A stretch of 64,000 nt of DNA, from assembly GCA_029582155.1 (NCBI GenBank), contig CM055911.1:22440014-22504013 (forward strand). Direction: 5' to 3'. Positions 26,131-38,342 of the stretch are shown piece by piece. Each line of letters begins with the position of its first letter. Positions within the stretch are counted from its first letter, which is position 1. The stretch comes from Panopea generosa. Lineage: Eukaryota; Mollusca; Bivalvia; Adapedonta; Hiatellidae. A program made the translations under genes and the position numbers. The notes beneath the pieces are model-generated. The model saw only the letters and a program-made list of their open reading frames with translations. It made no database searches and was not told where the DNA came from.

Positions 26131-27063
26131 TTAATTTATGTTTATGTTTCGAATTGCACAATCTCTATTGCAATTATTGTGTTTTAATTTGGCGCATTGC
26201 TAGATTACTGTTAAAACATTAACAAATGTAATGTGATTTCAAATGATATTTGTTGTATTTGGTATGCAGTTTTGAAAATGGTTTTAACTTAAACTGTTAA
26301 AATAATGAGCCGAGGTCATTATCTCGAAATTATTAACAAATACACGTAGATCTTTATATCTTACCCCAGCATAACTAAGCAGAGGAATTTATTATTAAAT
26401 ATTTGTTTTTTGTCTCACAAAAATAGATCACATGCTTAATATTTTGTAAAGGTTTTGTCGCTCTAAAAAGTTCTAGAAAATAACACCGTAATACAGGGTC
26501 TTCTTGAGATTAATAGCGTATTAGGAGTTATCGCTGAGAATTAATCAATACAGCACCATACTGATTTGAAGATAGATCCATCACAGTACCATTACTTATT
26601 GATAATTGCTAATGTTTTAAGGATCCCAGATGACAGACGGACGTTTAATGTACATATAAATCTACTAAATGCCACTTCAATTATTAATGCATTTCTGTGG
26701 ATCAACAAAATTTGTGAATAACGCGTTGTTCCCAATCTCTATTTTCTAATAACTCCATGATCGATCATTTACTGTTCAAGGTTTTTAATACATAGTAATT
26801 CCATACATTATACATCAACCTTTGTTGTGGTGGATACCGTAATGTTTGTCAGTAGTGTTCTCATTTCATGAACAAAGAAAGATGACTATGTATGTGCAAA
26901 ACAGGGATCGTCGCCTTGAAACGGTCGGAATAAGCCACAAAAAAGCTAAACTCGTCACTCCATCCTTACTCTTCTCTCATCGTCACATCATTTAACGTGA
27001 CAATGTACATATTACTATCCCCAACAAGTGCATTGTCTTGTTAATCAGAAAGTATTACACATG
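26131..27063. other. non-coding, nothing recognised
   Basis: AT-rich intron-like sequence. Confidence 0.55.
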
Positions 27064-27067
27064 TTAA

Positions 27068-27487
27068 GGACCTGTCACACGCTACTACTGTACCTCGCCG
27101 TGACTAAACCGGAGCAAAAATTAACAACGGCGAGAAAATCGGCGGAACTTCGGCGAGAAAGCCGCCAATCCTATTAGGGAGCCTACCGGTGCTCTACCGA
27201 CATTAACGAAGCCATACCGGAGTACTGCCGTTGTACTGCCGTTGAAATCCTATTGCTCGCTCCGGCAGCGCAACGGCGGAAATTTTTGAGCATGTTCAAA
27301 AATTTCTACCGTCGCCTGCCTTTACTATTTTTTTCGCCGATGTTTTGACGATGTCCTGATGATGTACTACCGTTCTTCAGCGATGTGATACCGTTGCACT
27401 GCCGTACTAGTACCAATTCCCAAAAATCGCCAAGTTTGTGCTCCGGTATAGCTCCGACGACCCAAATCGGCTAGGTGTAACAGGCCC
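27068..27487. mobile_element. TTAA-flanked MITE, 420 bp
   Basis: Perfect TTAA on both sides (27064-27067, 27488-27491). The terminal inverted repeats are GGACCTGTCACACG and GGGCCTGTTACACC. The element is strikingly richer in G+C than its surroundings, with many CGGCG, CCGTTG and GCCG words and internal inverted symmetry (GCCGTTGTACTGCCG against TTGCACTGCCGTAC-like words). There is no open frame of note, so it is non-autonomous. The TTAA target points to piggyBac or Kolobok. Confidence 0.9.
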
Positions 27488-27491
27488 TTAA

Positions 27492-29064
27492 AACACAGAA
27501 ACGTGTATAACATAAAATCACATAAACGATGTTTTATAATTTGGCTCTTAAACTCACCTGGCGTTTTCTTTATCCTTTCATATGATAAGCATATCTTAGA
27601 TTATAGCATTCTTTGGAAACACAGAACTTGTCCGAGAAAGGAAAATAGCAGACTCGGTTAAATCGCGTTTGTTAATAAGGGATATTAAGTAAGTAAAATA
27701 AGTAAACTTCGACGAGTGCTAGAATTTAGGCATGTGGCAAGTAACACTCCTCGCGTCACTACATAGCATTGGTTTAAATGATCTTCTATTTTCGAGAAAT
27801 TTAATCCAAGCTCCATGATTCCATGATGTTAGACATCATAACACCACGGAGTCAAAGTGCTGTTGAAATGCATATCATTTTAAATCATATAACGCAGCCT
27901 AAAATCTTGGAACCAGAAATTAAAGCAAATACTGCGTCGAAGTAAGCGAATTCATTACACTATATAAATGAATGAAATATCACCACAAGTGATTTTTTGG
28001 TGTGTGTGTGTGTGTGTGTGTGCGTGTGTGTGCGTGTCGGTGTGGGGGGGGGGGGTAATTTTTTTATCTTTGTTGTATCATGACATAAGGTAACTATTGG
28101 AAACTGCACATCGTTTATTTTATTTCGTAAACCAATAAAGAAAAGGTTTTACTGATGATGCATACTGGTTATTCTGGTACACACGTAGTATATCATAAAG
28201 TCACCGAGTCATTATTTGCATAATGGATATCTATTAAAACAATATCAAAATATCTATTGAAAATCGAATTTCCTATCTTGACATAAGCGCCCAGGTTAGA
28301 CTAAAAGAACTTTCCGTTTTGTGATATATCAACTGGATCACGTGACTTCAATTTGGTTTCAACTGCTTAAGTACTGATAATTTGTGTACCTTAAAAACGG
28401 TATAAATGGCAATGTGATTGTCGCCAAGAAGTTCATGCATGGTGTTTTTTATAGAATATGAATCTCTTTGTTTATTTCGAAATATCTTTTGTTTGTATCA
28501 TATTTTGTCAAAATTAAAATTCCGTATCATAATACTTTTGTCAAAATATGATGAAAACAAAATATATTTTGAAATAAACAAGAAGATTCATATTCTTTAA
28601 TGATAATTAATAATTGATAATAATATTATTTATATTCATTTGAAGGTTATTCCTACACACTTATAGCTATTATGTTCCTTTTGTCTGATACACCGTCTTT
28701 AAACACTGGAAAATCAATACCCAGGTAGTAATGAAAACGATAATAACATGATAAGAAATGATATGTCTGAGTAAACGAGTAAGGCTATACTTTGTTATAG
28801 AAAGTCTACATACTAACGATGTGTCACATGATAGCCTTGTTAATATGACAACTACTTAGAAATGTTGATTAGTGAGATCATAGTGGCATTGTTATACCAA
28901 TTATACCGTATATGTTAGTTATTGTTTTGTAATGAAAACCATATTCAACAAAGTTCATGTAATGTCTGGCATATCGAGTGTTTCTGATTGAAGAAGATCG
29001 AAGAAAGTCTGAGCAAGTAAATGGAAGCTTTCTCATTAAAAGTTTCAATGCCGAACGTTATCTA
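27492..29064. other. non-coding with (TG)n microsatellite
   Basis: A (TG)n tract with a few CG steps runs at 28000-28042, followed directly by a G11-12 run to 28055. The plus-strand open frame at 28418-28600 is low complexity. Otherwise nothing is recognised. Confidence 0.65.
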
Positions 29065-29067
29065 ATC

Positions 29068-29160
29068 CTACAAGCGGGCTCGAACAAACAACCTCAGCGG
29101 TGATAGATAAGTGATCTTGAGACGGCGCCTCAGACCACTCAGCCTCGGAGGACCCTGTCG
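29068..29160 (-). mobile_element. tRNA-Leu/Ser-like SINE, copy 2 (partial)
   Basis: On the minus strand: TCCTCCGAGGCTGAGTGGTC, GAGGCGCCGTCTCAAGATCA, CTCTCACC..-like arm and a B-box (GTTTGTTCGAGCCCG). Only the tRNA-like head is clear. Confidence 0.72.
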
Positions 29161-29784
29161 CATATGCAAGAAAATAGTATACTGGGGTTAAAGGCTAAAT
29201 TTGATCTTGAGGCAACTTATATACGAGTATGTACGTATTTTATAAACGATGGCATAATATCTATAAATATAATTGTAAGATTGTATGCGTAGGTTGTAAC
29301 GAAATTATTGTCAAAATGGCTCGCTTTTGATGAACTGCATAGATTTTTCAGTGCAATTTTAGAATCTTACTGCTAGAAATAGTGATATTACAAAAATATT
29401 GATTTTATTTTACTGTAATTGAATTGATTTTCACCTTTGAATTTCTATCATGAAATACAGAAATAAACCTTTTGTGGTCAAGCTGTAAAATTCTATCCGC
29501 ATGAGTTGAAATAATTCCAATTAAAACTACATGAAGTCGTGCAATTGGAACGCTTTAAAGCTCATAATGTACAGAAAATATATGTCACAAAAACACATTT
29601 GTTTCAATTCCATGAACACCAGCACTGATACATTTACATGTGGTGCTTACATGTATGATATGGAGTCATGTTTGCGATTTTTTCACTGAAACAATCAACT
29701 GACCTTTTAATTGTTTAACGTCATTAAAGTATTTCAAATACAAAGTAATTTTAATATGGCACAACGCTACAGTGACACTGTGAT

Positions 29785-29995
29785 GGCGATCAATACTTGC
29801 ATGGTCTAGCGGTTGAGTGTTCGCTTGTCTTGAGAAACGTTGTCGGTTAGATCCGGTACCAACGATATGATAAATTGGTCCTAAAAGCTTCTTCACTTGT
29901 CGCCCAGCTTATTGACGATAAGAAGCGCTAAGCTTTGTTGGTCCCGCTGAATTAAACACTTCGACTTGGTGTGGTATCATATCATTTGATGTTCA
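29785..29995 (+). mobile_element. tRNA-derived SINE, single copy in window
   Basis: The A-box GCATGGTCTAGCGGTTGAGT and B-box GTCGGTTAGATCCGGTACC lie 40-odd bases apart at 29799-29861, the normal Pol III spacing. The following body to about 29995 is tentative. An open frame on the other strand (29666-29896) is a by-product. Confidence 0.65.
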
Positions 29996-32639
29996 ATTGT
30001 GACCACTTTTAGAATACTGTTTGAAGCAGACGTCGTGACATGACTGGACAATTATTTACACTGAACACCGCTCAATATAGCACAAACCGCTTTCGGTTGA
30101 TGCAGGTTTTCAGTTGAATACTATGAGTTTATAAGTTATGATTGAGACAAACACGCACGATGGAATAAACATCATATCAGAAAGCATGAAACAAATAGCA
30201 AAAACTACGTCATAAGCTTAATATATTGTTGAATAAGGGAAGTATAATGACAACATACGCTTCATTTTCATTCTGACGCCAAGAATGATGACACTGCCAT
30301 TGACCGGCACACATTTAGATGATTAAAAACTAATAATTAATATTTATTGCAGCATTTTTTTTTTGGTGGTTTATTTGTAAATCTGTACAATATATTACTT
30401 ACTTCTGTTCTGGTATAAAAGATTCGAATATACATGTGCAAGCTTAATATTCCTTTTTCGGATATCGACTCGTGCATTGTACTATTAAGATTTTCTTTTT
30501 TTTAACAAATAAAGAATTTGAAGGCGGGGGTTTTATAAACAATCAGATACCATTTCCATATTATATCAGTTTCATTAAATTTCAATCAACCCTCAAAGTT
30601 GGTAAATAAAGGATTTTTTGTACTTGAATAGCAATACACATATGTTAATAGACTGTTTTCAATACATTTTTGCAAGTAAACCTTATGTAACAATCTAGTT
30701 GTACTGTTAATTAATAAAGCATGTAATTATCGAAAAAAACAATAGTAAATGTAAGGTCAAATGACGTGTTGCGTTGTATGATGTTTCAATATAATTCAAA
30801 GAGCAATGACGTATGTTTCAAGAGGAAAAAATGTTTTTCTTTTGGATATTATGATATAACTTATAACAATCTATTTTTATTTGAACCATAATTACATTAT
30901 ACACGCAATCTTAACGTGCCACATGCAATATAACTGGTCATCATCCTGTCTGTCTGGACGAACACGTGGGTGTTCCATGGTCGTAAACATACGTTTAAAA
31001 AGCATGCGTCATGACAAAACTTGGAATTTAAAGTAAAATAACAGTTTAAGATAAAACAATAAGTAGAGTGTGTTTGTCAATGAAGTATGGTCGGTAAGCA
31101 TATTTGTGTATTATCAATCATATATTCATAATGTGTATGCATAATTATCAGAAGTAGAGATAAGCGAATAATTATCAATTATTAAAAATTATCAAAAATT
31201 AGAGTTACTTGGGATGTTTTAACACGATATAATAACGACATTACATATAACGATTTAATGTTGCTTTCAGGTATATTTTATATTTCTGTAATACGTTGTT
31301 GTGCGTATATATTTAAACACTAAGTTTTAAAAACCATTGTTCCATGGATTGCTTCCATGTAAGTGTATTATTTACATTACAGTTTTGACAGTACGGTTAT
31401 GTTCATTGTTTATTATACAATTTATGATGATTTTCTTTGTACAAATCTTGATAAGTTTTATGTTCTGTTGTTTTTTTTCCAACATTTGGTTTGTCCAATA
31501 CATAAAATAAAATACATGAGCATTTTGAATTGAATGTTTTAAGGTTACCACGTGACCGTTGCCATGCGATGACGCTTGTTGTCACTACTTCTGTATGTTT
31601 GTATTGTACCCATTATAATATGACATGCTTTGATTGTGTTTTAAACTTATTTGATTTACATCGACTGTGGTACAAATTCTTACAAAGTTATACTAATCAA
31701 ACTCGATATCTTTCTGAGTAAAATTGGCTGTAAGCGTTTGCATGTAAAGTGTCTGCTTAATGACATCACAGATTAACATGACGGATGGTCAAACCCTTGG
31801 CATCAAAATTCTGAAATCCTGGGTCAAATGCTGTACCTTTGGACAACGCGTTCCTATTGATTGTGTCTGTAGAGCTGTAGTGGTATTTTCATAACATGCT
31901 TATTTCAATTTTCAGACATTAGACTTAGTGTCATATCAATGGCATAGGCATCACGTGGCATAAACGTGACAATATGTAGCAGGATGTTAAAAATCTGATT
32001 TGATTTATTTAAATTAGGTGTACGTATAAGTTACGTATGATTAGTGTCATCCTTAGTATAACAATGCGTATTAAGTTACAAATAAAACTGCTATCTTTTA
32101 AATTAATTGTTATAAGAAATATAACACATAGCAAATCTTGAGTAAATTGGCAATACGCATTTCTTCAATACGAGTACATATATCTACTTTGTCTAGCTTT
32201 GACTATGTTTTTATCGGCGTAATGCATTCTTATAAAACAAATTAAAGGCAAATCTCCATTCTACCGTCTACGATTAAGGTCATAAATAAAAACTAATTCA
32301 TCCTAGAAAACAACACAATAAGCGTTATTGAACGTGTATATTCTGTTGTTTTATTAAATAAGAAAAAAGATAGCGACGTCCTAGTAATATGTTTAACAGA
32401 CTTTATTACACAATGCATGTAGTAAAGCATTTGTAACTGTGTCACTTAAATATTCTCCTTGTAGGTATTTCCTCTCAAATTAACGAGTGCGGTGTTCTGC
32501 AATAAAACAAATATTCGTTTTGTACTTAACTAAATGAGATTTCAATGTTTGCGAAGCAAACAAGACCGTAGTTAAGTTCCGTCTATATGAGAGATGTTGG
32601 TTAACTGGGTCGGAATATCCAGTACACTAACACGTCTCA
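29996..32639. other. non-coding, nothing recognised
   Basis: About 2.6 kb, AT-rich. The overlapping opposite-strand open frames near 31403-31721 show no domain. Confidence 0.55.
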
Positions 32640-33010
32640 CCAAACAATTAATTTTGCACTGTTCTACACAGAGAGACATGCACTGAAACACTCGATACAT
32701 TACCAATGGTTCTAAAAGTGCCTTGTTCCCGGAGATAGTTCTCTGTTAGTATTATTATAAAGATTGATTTCGAGGGTTTGATGACATTCCTTAATTTTTT
32801 GACAATTTTTGCCCATTTGTTGCAGTGTATCACTACGTATCTTTAAACTATTATAGCTTCATCAAACAGTTTCCAATATTATCTAAACTTAGCAGAAGTC
32901 ATGAAAATATTTCCAATATTCTCATATGCACAAAGAAATATGAAAATTTTATGCATTTTCAACCAAAATAATGCTTAAGCGCTGCTCCAATTGCTTTGGC
33001 GTAAGAATAT
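32640..33010 (-). repeat. dispersed repeat family D2, copy 2
   Basis: The reverse complement of the 16258-16670 and 50659-51066 family, from the segment giving REQGTFRTIGNVSSV to the CGTAAGAAT end. It is the copy whose short frame most resembles the 50.9-kb copy (WEQGIFRTIGNVSSV). Confidence 0.8.
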
Positions 33011-33868
33011 CAAATCGAAATCAAATCCGTTGTAAGTCAGTGTTACATGTGGTCTATCCTTGATGCGCAAATTGTCCTTTTTCAATAAATGAACAATGTT
33101 TTAAACCAATTTCAAAAATTTGAAAAATGCTGATATACTTCCTTCTGTTGAATCAAATAGAGGAAAATAACTTTGATCTGAATGACAATCTCCGTGTATT
33201 TTGTATGGTCATTTGACAATCAGGAACATTTCGTCATCATAAATGTTAATTTAGGATGTCGTTTTCATATTAGTTGTGTTTCGAGATCACGTGAGATTAA
33301 AAATATATGTACATTGTTCCAGTTTATAAAATGTGTTTTGATAAGCTTTAAATTGCTATCGCCAAGCGCTCATTGATAAGCAGATAACGAATAACAAAGC
33401 GTCCAATGAGCCGGAAATTCAACTTTTGCATCTGTCATTGGTAACTTGACCTTTCCCGGATATAGTTTTGTCTCGTTTTTGCAGGATATTATTTTAACAT
33501 GAGATTGATATACTGAAATATACTATATGATAGCTAAGAGACACACTCGTATGCAAATTAAACAGCAACCTTATATGACATTTAAGCATCTTAAAGAGCC
33601 GTCGTGTGAACGGAACATGGTTTCATTTCTTTTTATGTTGTCTTTCATTTACATAACTCAAATGTACACTTAATATTGGTCCTGCAAAATCAACCACTAA
33701 TAAAAACGAGATTAACGTTACTTTTAGGCTCGTTATTATTTACATCACAAACATGTAAACTAATTATTGGACTAGCCACAATACCACAGTTTTGTTGTTG
33801 ATTTTTTAAATTTATTTTATTTGATGATATAAATCATTTTACCTTTCATAAAAGGTTCATCAAAATTC
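33011..33868. other. non-coding, nothing recognised
   Basis: AT-rich intron-like sequence; the 64-codon open frame at 33182-33376 has no domain. Confidence 0.5.
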
Positions 33869-34259
33869 ATTGCGAGTATCACTTCTTTTGATTGATTTGA
33901 ATCATACAACCCCCGTAATCTAAATTTACAAAATTATTATCTTGTTAAGCACCCTTTCGCATTGATGCACGCGCGACAGCTACTATATTGCTCTATGAAT
34001 GGATAATATTTGATATCCTGACTTATGGTATGTTTTTTCCAATCTTGAACAAGGGCTTGGCGAAGTATTTCAGAGTTGTTTTCAATAATTGTATTGCGAA
34101 ATTGAAAGCAAATGTCAAAGGAACAAAATCTGAATATGAAAATACAGATAAAACAATTCTAAACGAAATTATACAAACAATAAGAGTTTTGCATTTTTGT
34201 GAAGCTAGGTAACTGGGGTTGTATGATTCAAATCAATAAAAAGAAGTGATAGTCGCAAT
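33869..34259. mobile_element. inverted-repeat element, 391 bp, ~50-bp TIRs
   Basis: The left end ATTGCGAGTATCACTTCTTT and the reverse complement of the right end (ATTGCGACTATCACTTCTTT) continue to match through TTGATTTGAATCATACAACC. No clear target duplication. A 74-codon plus-strand frame (33988-34212) fills most of the interior but has no motif I know. Confidence 0.87.
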
Positions 34260-34359
34260 ATAGTCTGATTATACTTGCAAGGAAAGGTAGAAATATATTA
34301 TATTATTAAATAAATTGGATTTAAAAAAACATCGAAAACGAACTAAATGTTACTAAAAG

Positions 34360-34700
34360 CTTACTAAATTGTGACGTCAATCAACGTACAGTTGAAGCAA
34401 CTGGCAAATCAACGTGCTCAAATGAGGCTTTCCTAACATTGCTATTTGACGGAACCAATCGGAAGAACAGGGTCCGTTCTACAGACAATAACCTTCCTAA
34501 CCTTTGCATCGACATAAACAAAGTCGTCTGTTATACTACCAGGGTATTATATGCATGTCCCACAATTCATAGTACTTTACCGCTTACCAAACAGTGATGT
34601 CATTCAATTTTCGCTAAAGTAACTGACCAATCAACGTGTTCAAATCTCACTGCCATGTGACGGACCAAAGCAGAAAGAGCTGCACCTACATTCCCCAATA
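34360..34700 (+). repeat. dispersed repeat family D1, copies 2 and 3 (tandem)
   Basis: Two direct copies at about 34360-34500 and 34545-34690. Shared words include CTTAC(T/C)AAA..TGTGA(C/T)GTCA, CAACTG or AACTGACCAATCAACGTG, TCAAAT and TGACGGA(A)CCAA. Both share the order found at 36855-37025. Confidence 0.82.
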
Positions 34701-34942
34701 ATTCGAGTCTGAGAATCGGACTCAAACTCAAAATCTTACATTTTTCATAACCCGTAAACATACAATTATGGGTAAAAAATTGATTATGTAATATTTTCTG
34801 TTAATATTCATTAAAACTGATTATCTCGGCAAATAAATATAGTAATGTGCTTGTTTGATATAATGTTATTTGAATATTATCTTTTTTGACATTTAGTGTC
34901 TGTGTCTAAATCTCAGACTAAAAATATTGATACATTTAGGTA

Positions 34943-35170
34943 CAGGGCTGCGTTTCACAAAAAAAACTTACGACAAAAATCGACGTAAACGTAAATCAAC
35001 AATTACTCACAATATTTTTATTATTCACCCAAATGAACCCAAAGTTGGATCAAATCATGCAGAAAATACAATCATTTAAATATCAATCACAATTTAAACA
35101 TTCCATAAAAAAAATTCTAATTTATTTACGGCGATTTTTATCGTAAGTATTTTTGTGAAACGCAGCCCTG
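34943..35170 (+). mobile_element. MITE family M3, copy 1 (CAGGGCTGCG ends)
   Basis: The termini CAGGGCTGCGTTTCACAAA and the reverse complement of CGCAGCCCTG are long inverted repeats continuing through CTTACGA..AAAATCG. 228 bp, no coding capacity. The CAGGG/CCCTG ends resemble hAT elements, but no 8-bp target duplication is visible. Confidence 0.87.
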
Positions 35171-35249
35171 GACACGGTCTACAGTATATTTCACTAAATA
35201 AACTCCATGAATCCAAAGATGATATATATCATAACACTGAGTTGAAGTA

Positions 35250-35487
35250 CTGGGCTGCGTTTCACAAAATAACTTACGATAAAAATTGCCGTAAGTCAAT
35301 TTGACAATTTTTCCATGGAATGTTTAGATTTTGATTTTGATTTTAAACGATTGTGTTGCCAGAAAATATATATCATTTTTTGCTTGATCTGAGCCAACTT
35401 CGGGTTCATTTGGATGGATATTGAAAATATTATGAATAATTGTTGGTTTACGTCGATTTTTTTTTTTTTTTGTGAAACGGACTCCTG
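35250..35487 (-). mobile_element. MITE family M3, copy 2, inverted
   Basis: The same family as 34943-35170 but in opposite orientation: CTGGGCTGCGTTTCACAAAA at the left and GTGAAACGGACTCCTG at the right. The interior word CCAAATGAACCC(G/A)AAGTTGG appears reverse-complemented. A poly-T run lies at 35459-35471. Confidence 0.87.
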
Positions 35488-36593
35488 GACATTTTCTTCT
35501 ATCCACAAAAACGGTATGGTAACACAATGTATATCATTTCACTACATTAGAACGTAAATTCAATTTTTTGTGTTTGAGTTTGGGATCTGTATTTGGATCG
35601 GCAGCGACACCGACATTTAACCTTCACAGCAACATTTAGGGGAATGTGCAACTCAGTTATTGAATTCTGAATAGGAGAAATTAGTGTCACCAATCGGTGT
35701 CACCAATCTCTCCCAGGGCTCCTTGCGTATCGCTCTATTGACAGTATCACAAAGTAATACGATTCTTGCAAACATCGGATAAATTTTAACATATTCTATG
35801 ACAAATTAAAACTGCATTTTTTATTTACAAATGTTATTTTTTAAGCATATCTATTTATAAACATTAACGTCTGCACAAATAATATTTTGAAAAATGTATT
35901 TAAGATTTTTTAAGATTAAGTATTTTATACAATGGCATGCGTTTGTTAATTCTTACAGCAGATTTTGCAAGAATCTTGTAAAAGTTGTGACGTTAACAAA
36001 GGTTGAAAGAGCTGAGCGTATTGCACCCTGAGGGAAAATGTGCTGCCATATCATATTACTTGAAAAGCGACGCCAGTTTTTAAGTAACATGCAATTTAAG
36101 AACATTTTCCATTACACTTAGATTTTTTCAAATTATGTTGTTTTGATGGTTTTGTGTCTGCTTCAACCGCATTTAATGCGGTCAATACACCTAACGATAT
36201 TTTATGGGATCCACCAGGCGGTTAACCAGTACAAGACACCCTTGAACAAGTAATTGACTACTTTCACGCATATTCAAAGGTGAGAGATTCATTACCATAT
36301 AACTAAAAGAGACTGAAAAATATGTATTATTGTAACTGCAATATTTAGCAGTTTCAGGGACTCAATCATAGATGTTTGCTCATGTGTTTATAAAACATTT
36401 ATAATGTATGTCATTGTTAAAACAGTCTATTTTATAAATGTACTCATTGAGGCGTGATGCTTAGGACGGCTATAACGCCCACAGGAAGGACGATACTATG
36501 CACAAGTACAACAGATTGAAAAAAACAAATAACACACCAACACATGCAGAATAAACATAGAGCCTTGATAAATGCAGAACTACATATTCAGTC
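35488..36593. other. non-coding, nothing recognised
   Basis: Intron-like. A short direct repeat AATCGGTGTCACCAATC occurs at about 35680-35710. Confidence 0.5.
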
Positions 36594-36722
36594 AATTCTT
36601 ACCAGTACTAACACTTCTTACCAGTACTTACAATATTACCAGTACTGACAATTCTTACCTGTACTTATAATCCTTACCGTTACTTACAATTCTTACCAGT
36701 ACTTGCAATTCTTACCAGAACT
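36594..36722. repeat. ~19-20-bp minisatellite, ~6-7 units
   Basis: The unit is TTCTTACCAGTACTTACAA, with substitutions between units. Confidence 0.88.
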
Positions 36723-36784
36723 ATTTGTCACCTCTTATTACATGCATGAACTCCCATTCTTGCCTGCCCTATGTCATAGAATTG

Positions 36785-37030
36785 TGAAATGAACATCTAG
36801 TCTATCCCGGAAAAACCTGATATCCCCCGAATCATATTAACGCCCAATGAAAAAGCAGGATATTAAATGCCTGTCCCACAATTCACAGCAATTAAACGCT
36901 TGCTAAACTGTGACGCCTTTCAAACTTTCAGTTGAACCAACTGACCAAACAACGTACTCAAATATGGCTTTCCAAACATTGCTATTTAACGGACCCAATC
37001 GAGAGCGCTGTGTCTGTTCTACAGGCTAAA
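36785..37030 (+). repeat. dispersed repeat family D1, longest copy
   Basis: Includes CCCAATGAAAAAGCAGG and TGCCTGTCCCACAATTCA in addition to the core TTTCAGTTGAACCAACTGAC, AACATTGCTATTTAACGGAC. The left part matches the reverse complement of 54600-54690. Confidence 0.8.
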
Positions 37031-37111
37031 TGAACGCTTCTCTGTGTAAATAAAAAATGCTCAATTTGGTATCCGGAGCGGTTAATTAATGACAGATAAG
37101 TAATATTTATG

Positions 37112-37200
37112 ATGGGCTGTAGTGTAGTGGAAAGACTATTGACCACTCACATAAGACTATGAAAGAAGCGGAGACTCGAGGGCAGTCTATATAAGCTATA
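37112..37200 (+). mobile_element. possible tRNA-like SINE head
   Basis: GGGCTGTAGTGTAGTGGAAAG resembles an A-box and GGAGACTCGAGGGC a decayed B-box. No second copy is in the window. Confidence 0.4.
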
Positions 37201-37909
37201 AGCTTTCTTCACAGTTTGGTTAATATAATGTAATATAAACTAAATATGTATAATGTAGTTTAATAAGCGAATTTCATATCACCTAGTATAACAATTGTTA
37301 AGTGTATGATTACTGTTTTATGGTAAATACCCTTGGTGCCAAGAAATTTAAACTGTTGTAGACATTAGTTAACTAGACCAAATAATGTAACATTCCACGA
37401 AAGCAGTAACTAAAAATCTATAAACCTAATTTGTTTAATCTTACGAGTAAATTAGATTCTTTGAAAATGAGATTCAAGCAATGCCATTGAACAAGAGAAA
37501 TTAAAACAGATATCTTGTACTTAATTCAATTATATTTACTTGTAAACTATGTCAAGGTTGGAAACCTGCGCCACGCGCACCGCTAAATACGGTACAGGAA
37601 CGTTGTTTCAAAAACTAATTTAAGTGATGTTTCGTGTCAATTCTTGGTACATTTGTAGATTTTAGGATTCTATGTCACTGGTATACACATTCATTGCGAC
37701 CTACAAAATTTGAGATTACCTCAAAAACAGTTGCGAGTCATGTCCGGTAGCTTTTACATTTAGAATAAAGCGCAGCTCTTTTGAGGTAATCGGGAATTGT
37801 GCAGATCGCAATGGTCTATATATCGGTGAAATAGATTCCTCTTTGACATAGACAGTCGTTGGGAGATATAAAATATACACATGTAGCAAAATTCGAAACG
37901 AAAACTCAC
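37201..37909. other. non-coding, nothing recognised
   Basis: AT-rich sequence to the left of the putative exon at 37910-38078. Confidence 0.5.
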
Positions 37910-38078
37910 TTAAACAGCTTTTGAAACAACATTCCAGTAACACGTTTTGCGGTGCGCCTGGCAGAGGTTCCCCATTTTGCATGTAAAGAATAATTTGATA
38001 ATAATCAGGTCCAAACTGTTTCTTATATTCAAATCCATGCATATACACGTGAGGTATACCCCATTCGGTACAACGCAA
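37910..38078 (-). CDS. putative exon, product not recognised
   Basis: An open stretch of 169 bp on the minus strand, bounded by a possible acceptor (GCGTTTAG, AG at 38080-38079) and a good donor GTGAGT (37909-37904). It reads RCTEWGIPHVYMHGFEY, then KKQFGPDYYQIILY, then MQNGEPLPGAPQN, then VLLECCFKSCL, leaving one base (phase 1). It is richer in G+C than its flanks. It lies about 19 kb upstream of the KCNH exon on the same strand, and its exit phase fits that exon's entry. The APQN followed by a hydrophobic run recalls KCNH exon 1 (APQNTFLDT), but the invariant FLDT is absent, so this may be chance. The first 48 bases lie in a perfect 59-bp tandem repeat. Alternatives are an exon of an unrelated nested gene, or a chance open frame. 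Confidence 0.25.
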
Positions 38079-38270
38079 CTAAACGCCATAAATCCATGCA
38101 TATACACGTGAGGTATACCCCATTCGGTACAACGCAACTAAACGCCATAAATCCATGCATATACACGTGAGGTATACCCCATTCGGTACAACGCAACTAA
38201 ACGCCATAAATCCATGCATATACACGTGAGGTATACCCCATTCGGTACAACGCAACTAAACGCCATAAAT
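38031..38270. repeat. 59-bp tandem repeat, 4 identical copies
   Basis: Period exactly 59 (ATATACACGTGAGG at 38041, 38100, 38159, 38218). By eye the four units have no differences, so the expansion is recent. The left unit supplies the possible acceptor and first codons of the putative exon at 37910-38078. Confidence 0.97.
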
Positions 38271-38342
38271 AATGATACATTATATAATGAAAGGATAAAG
38301 AAACACCAGGTGAATTTCAAAGCCACTTTATCAAAATAGTTG

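Noticed and set aside
35296-35527. Minus-strand frames reading NIHPNEPEV as coding
   Set aside because: They are translations of MITE family M3; the other copy does not keep the frame.
37716-38326. Overlapping minus-strand frames as a repeat protein
   Set aside because: The repeated peptides come from a 59-bp (non-triplet) tandem repeat read in changing frames.
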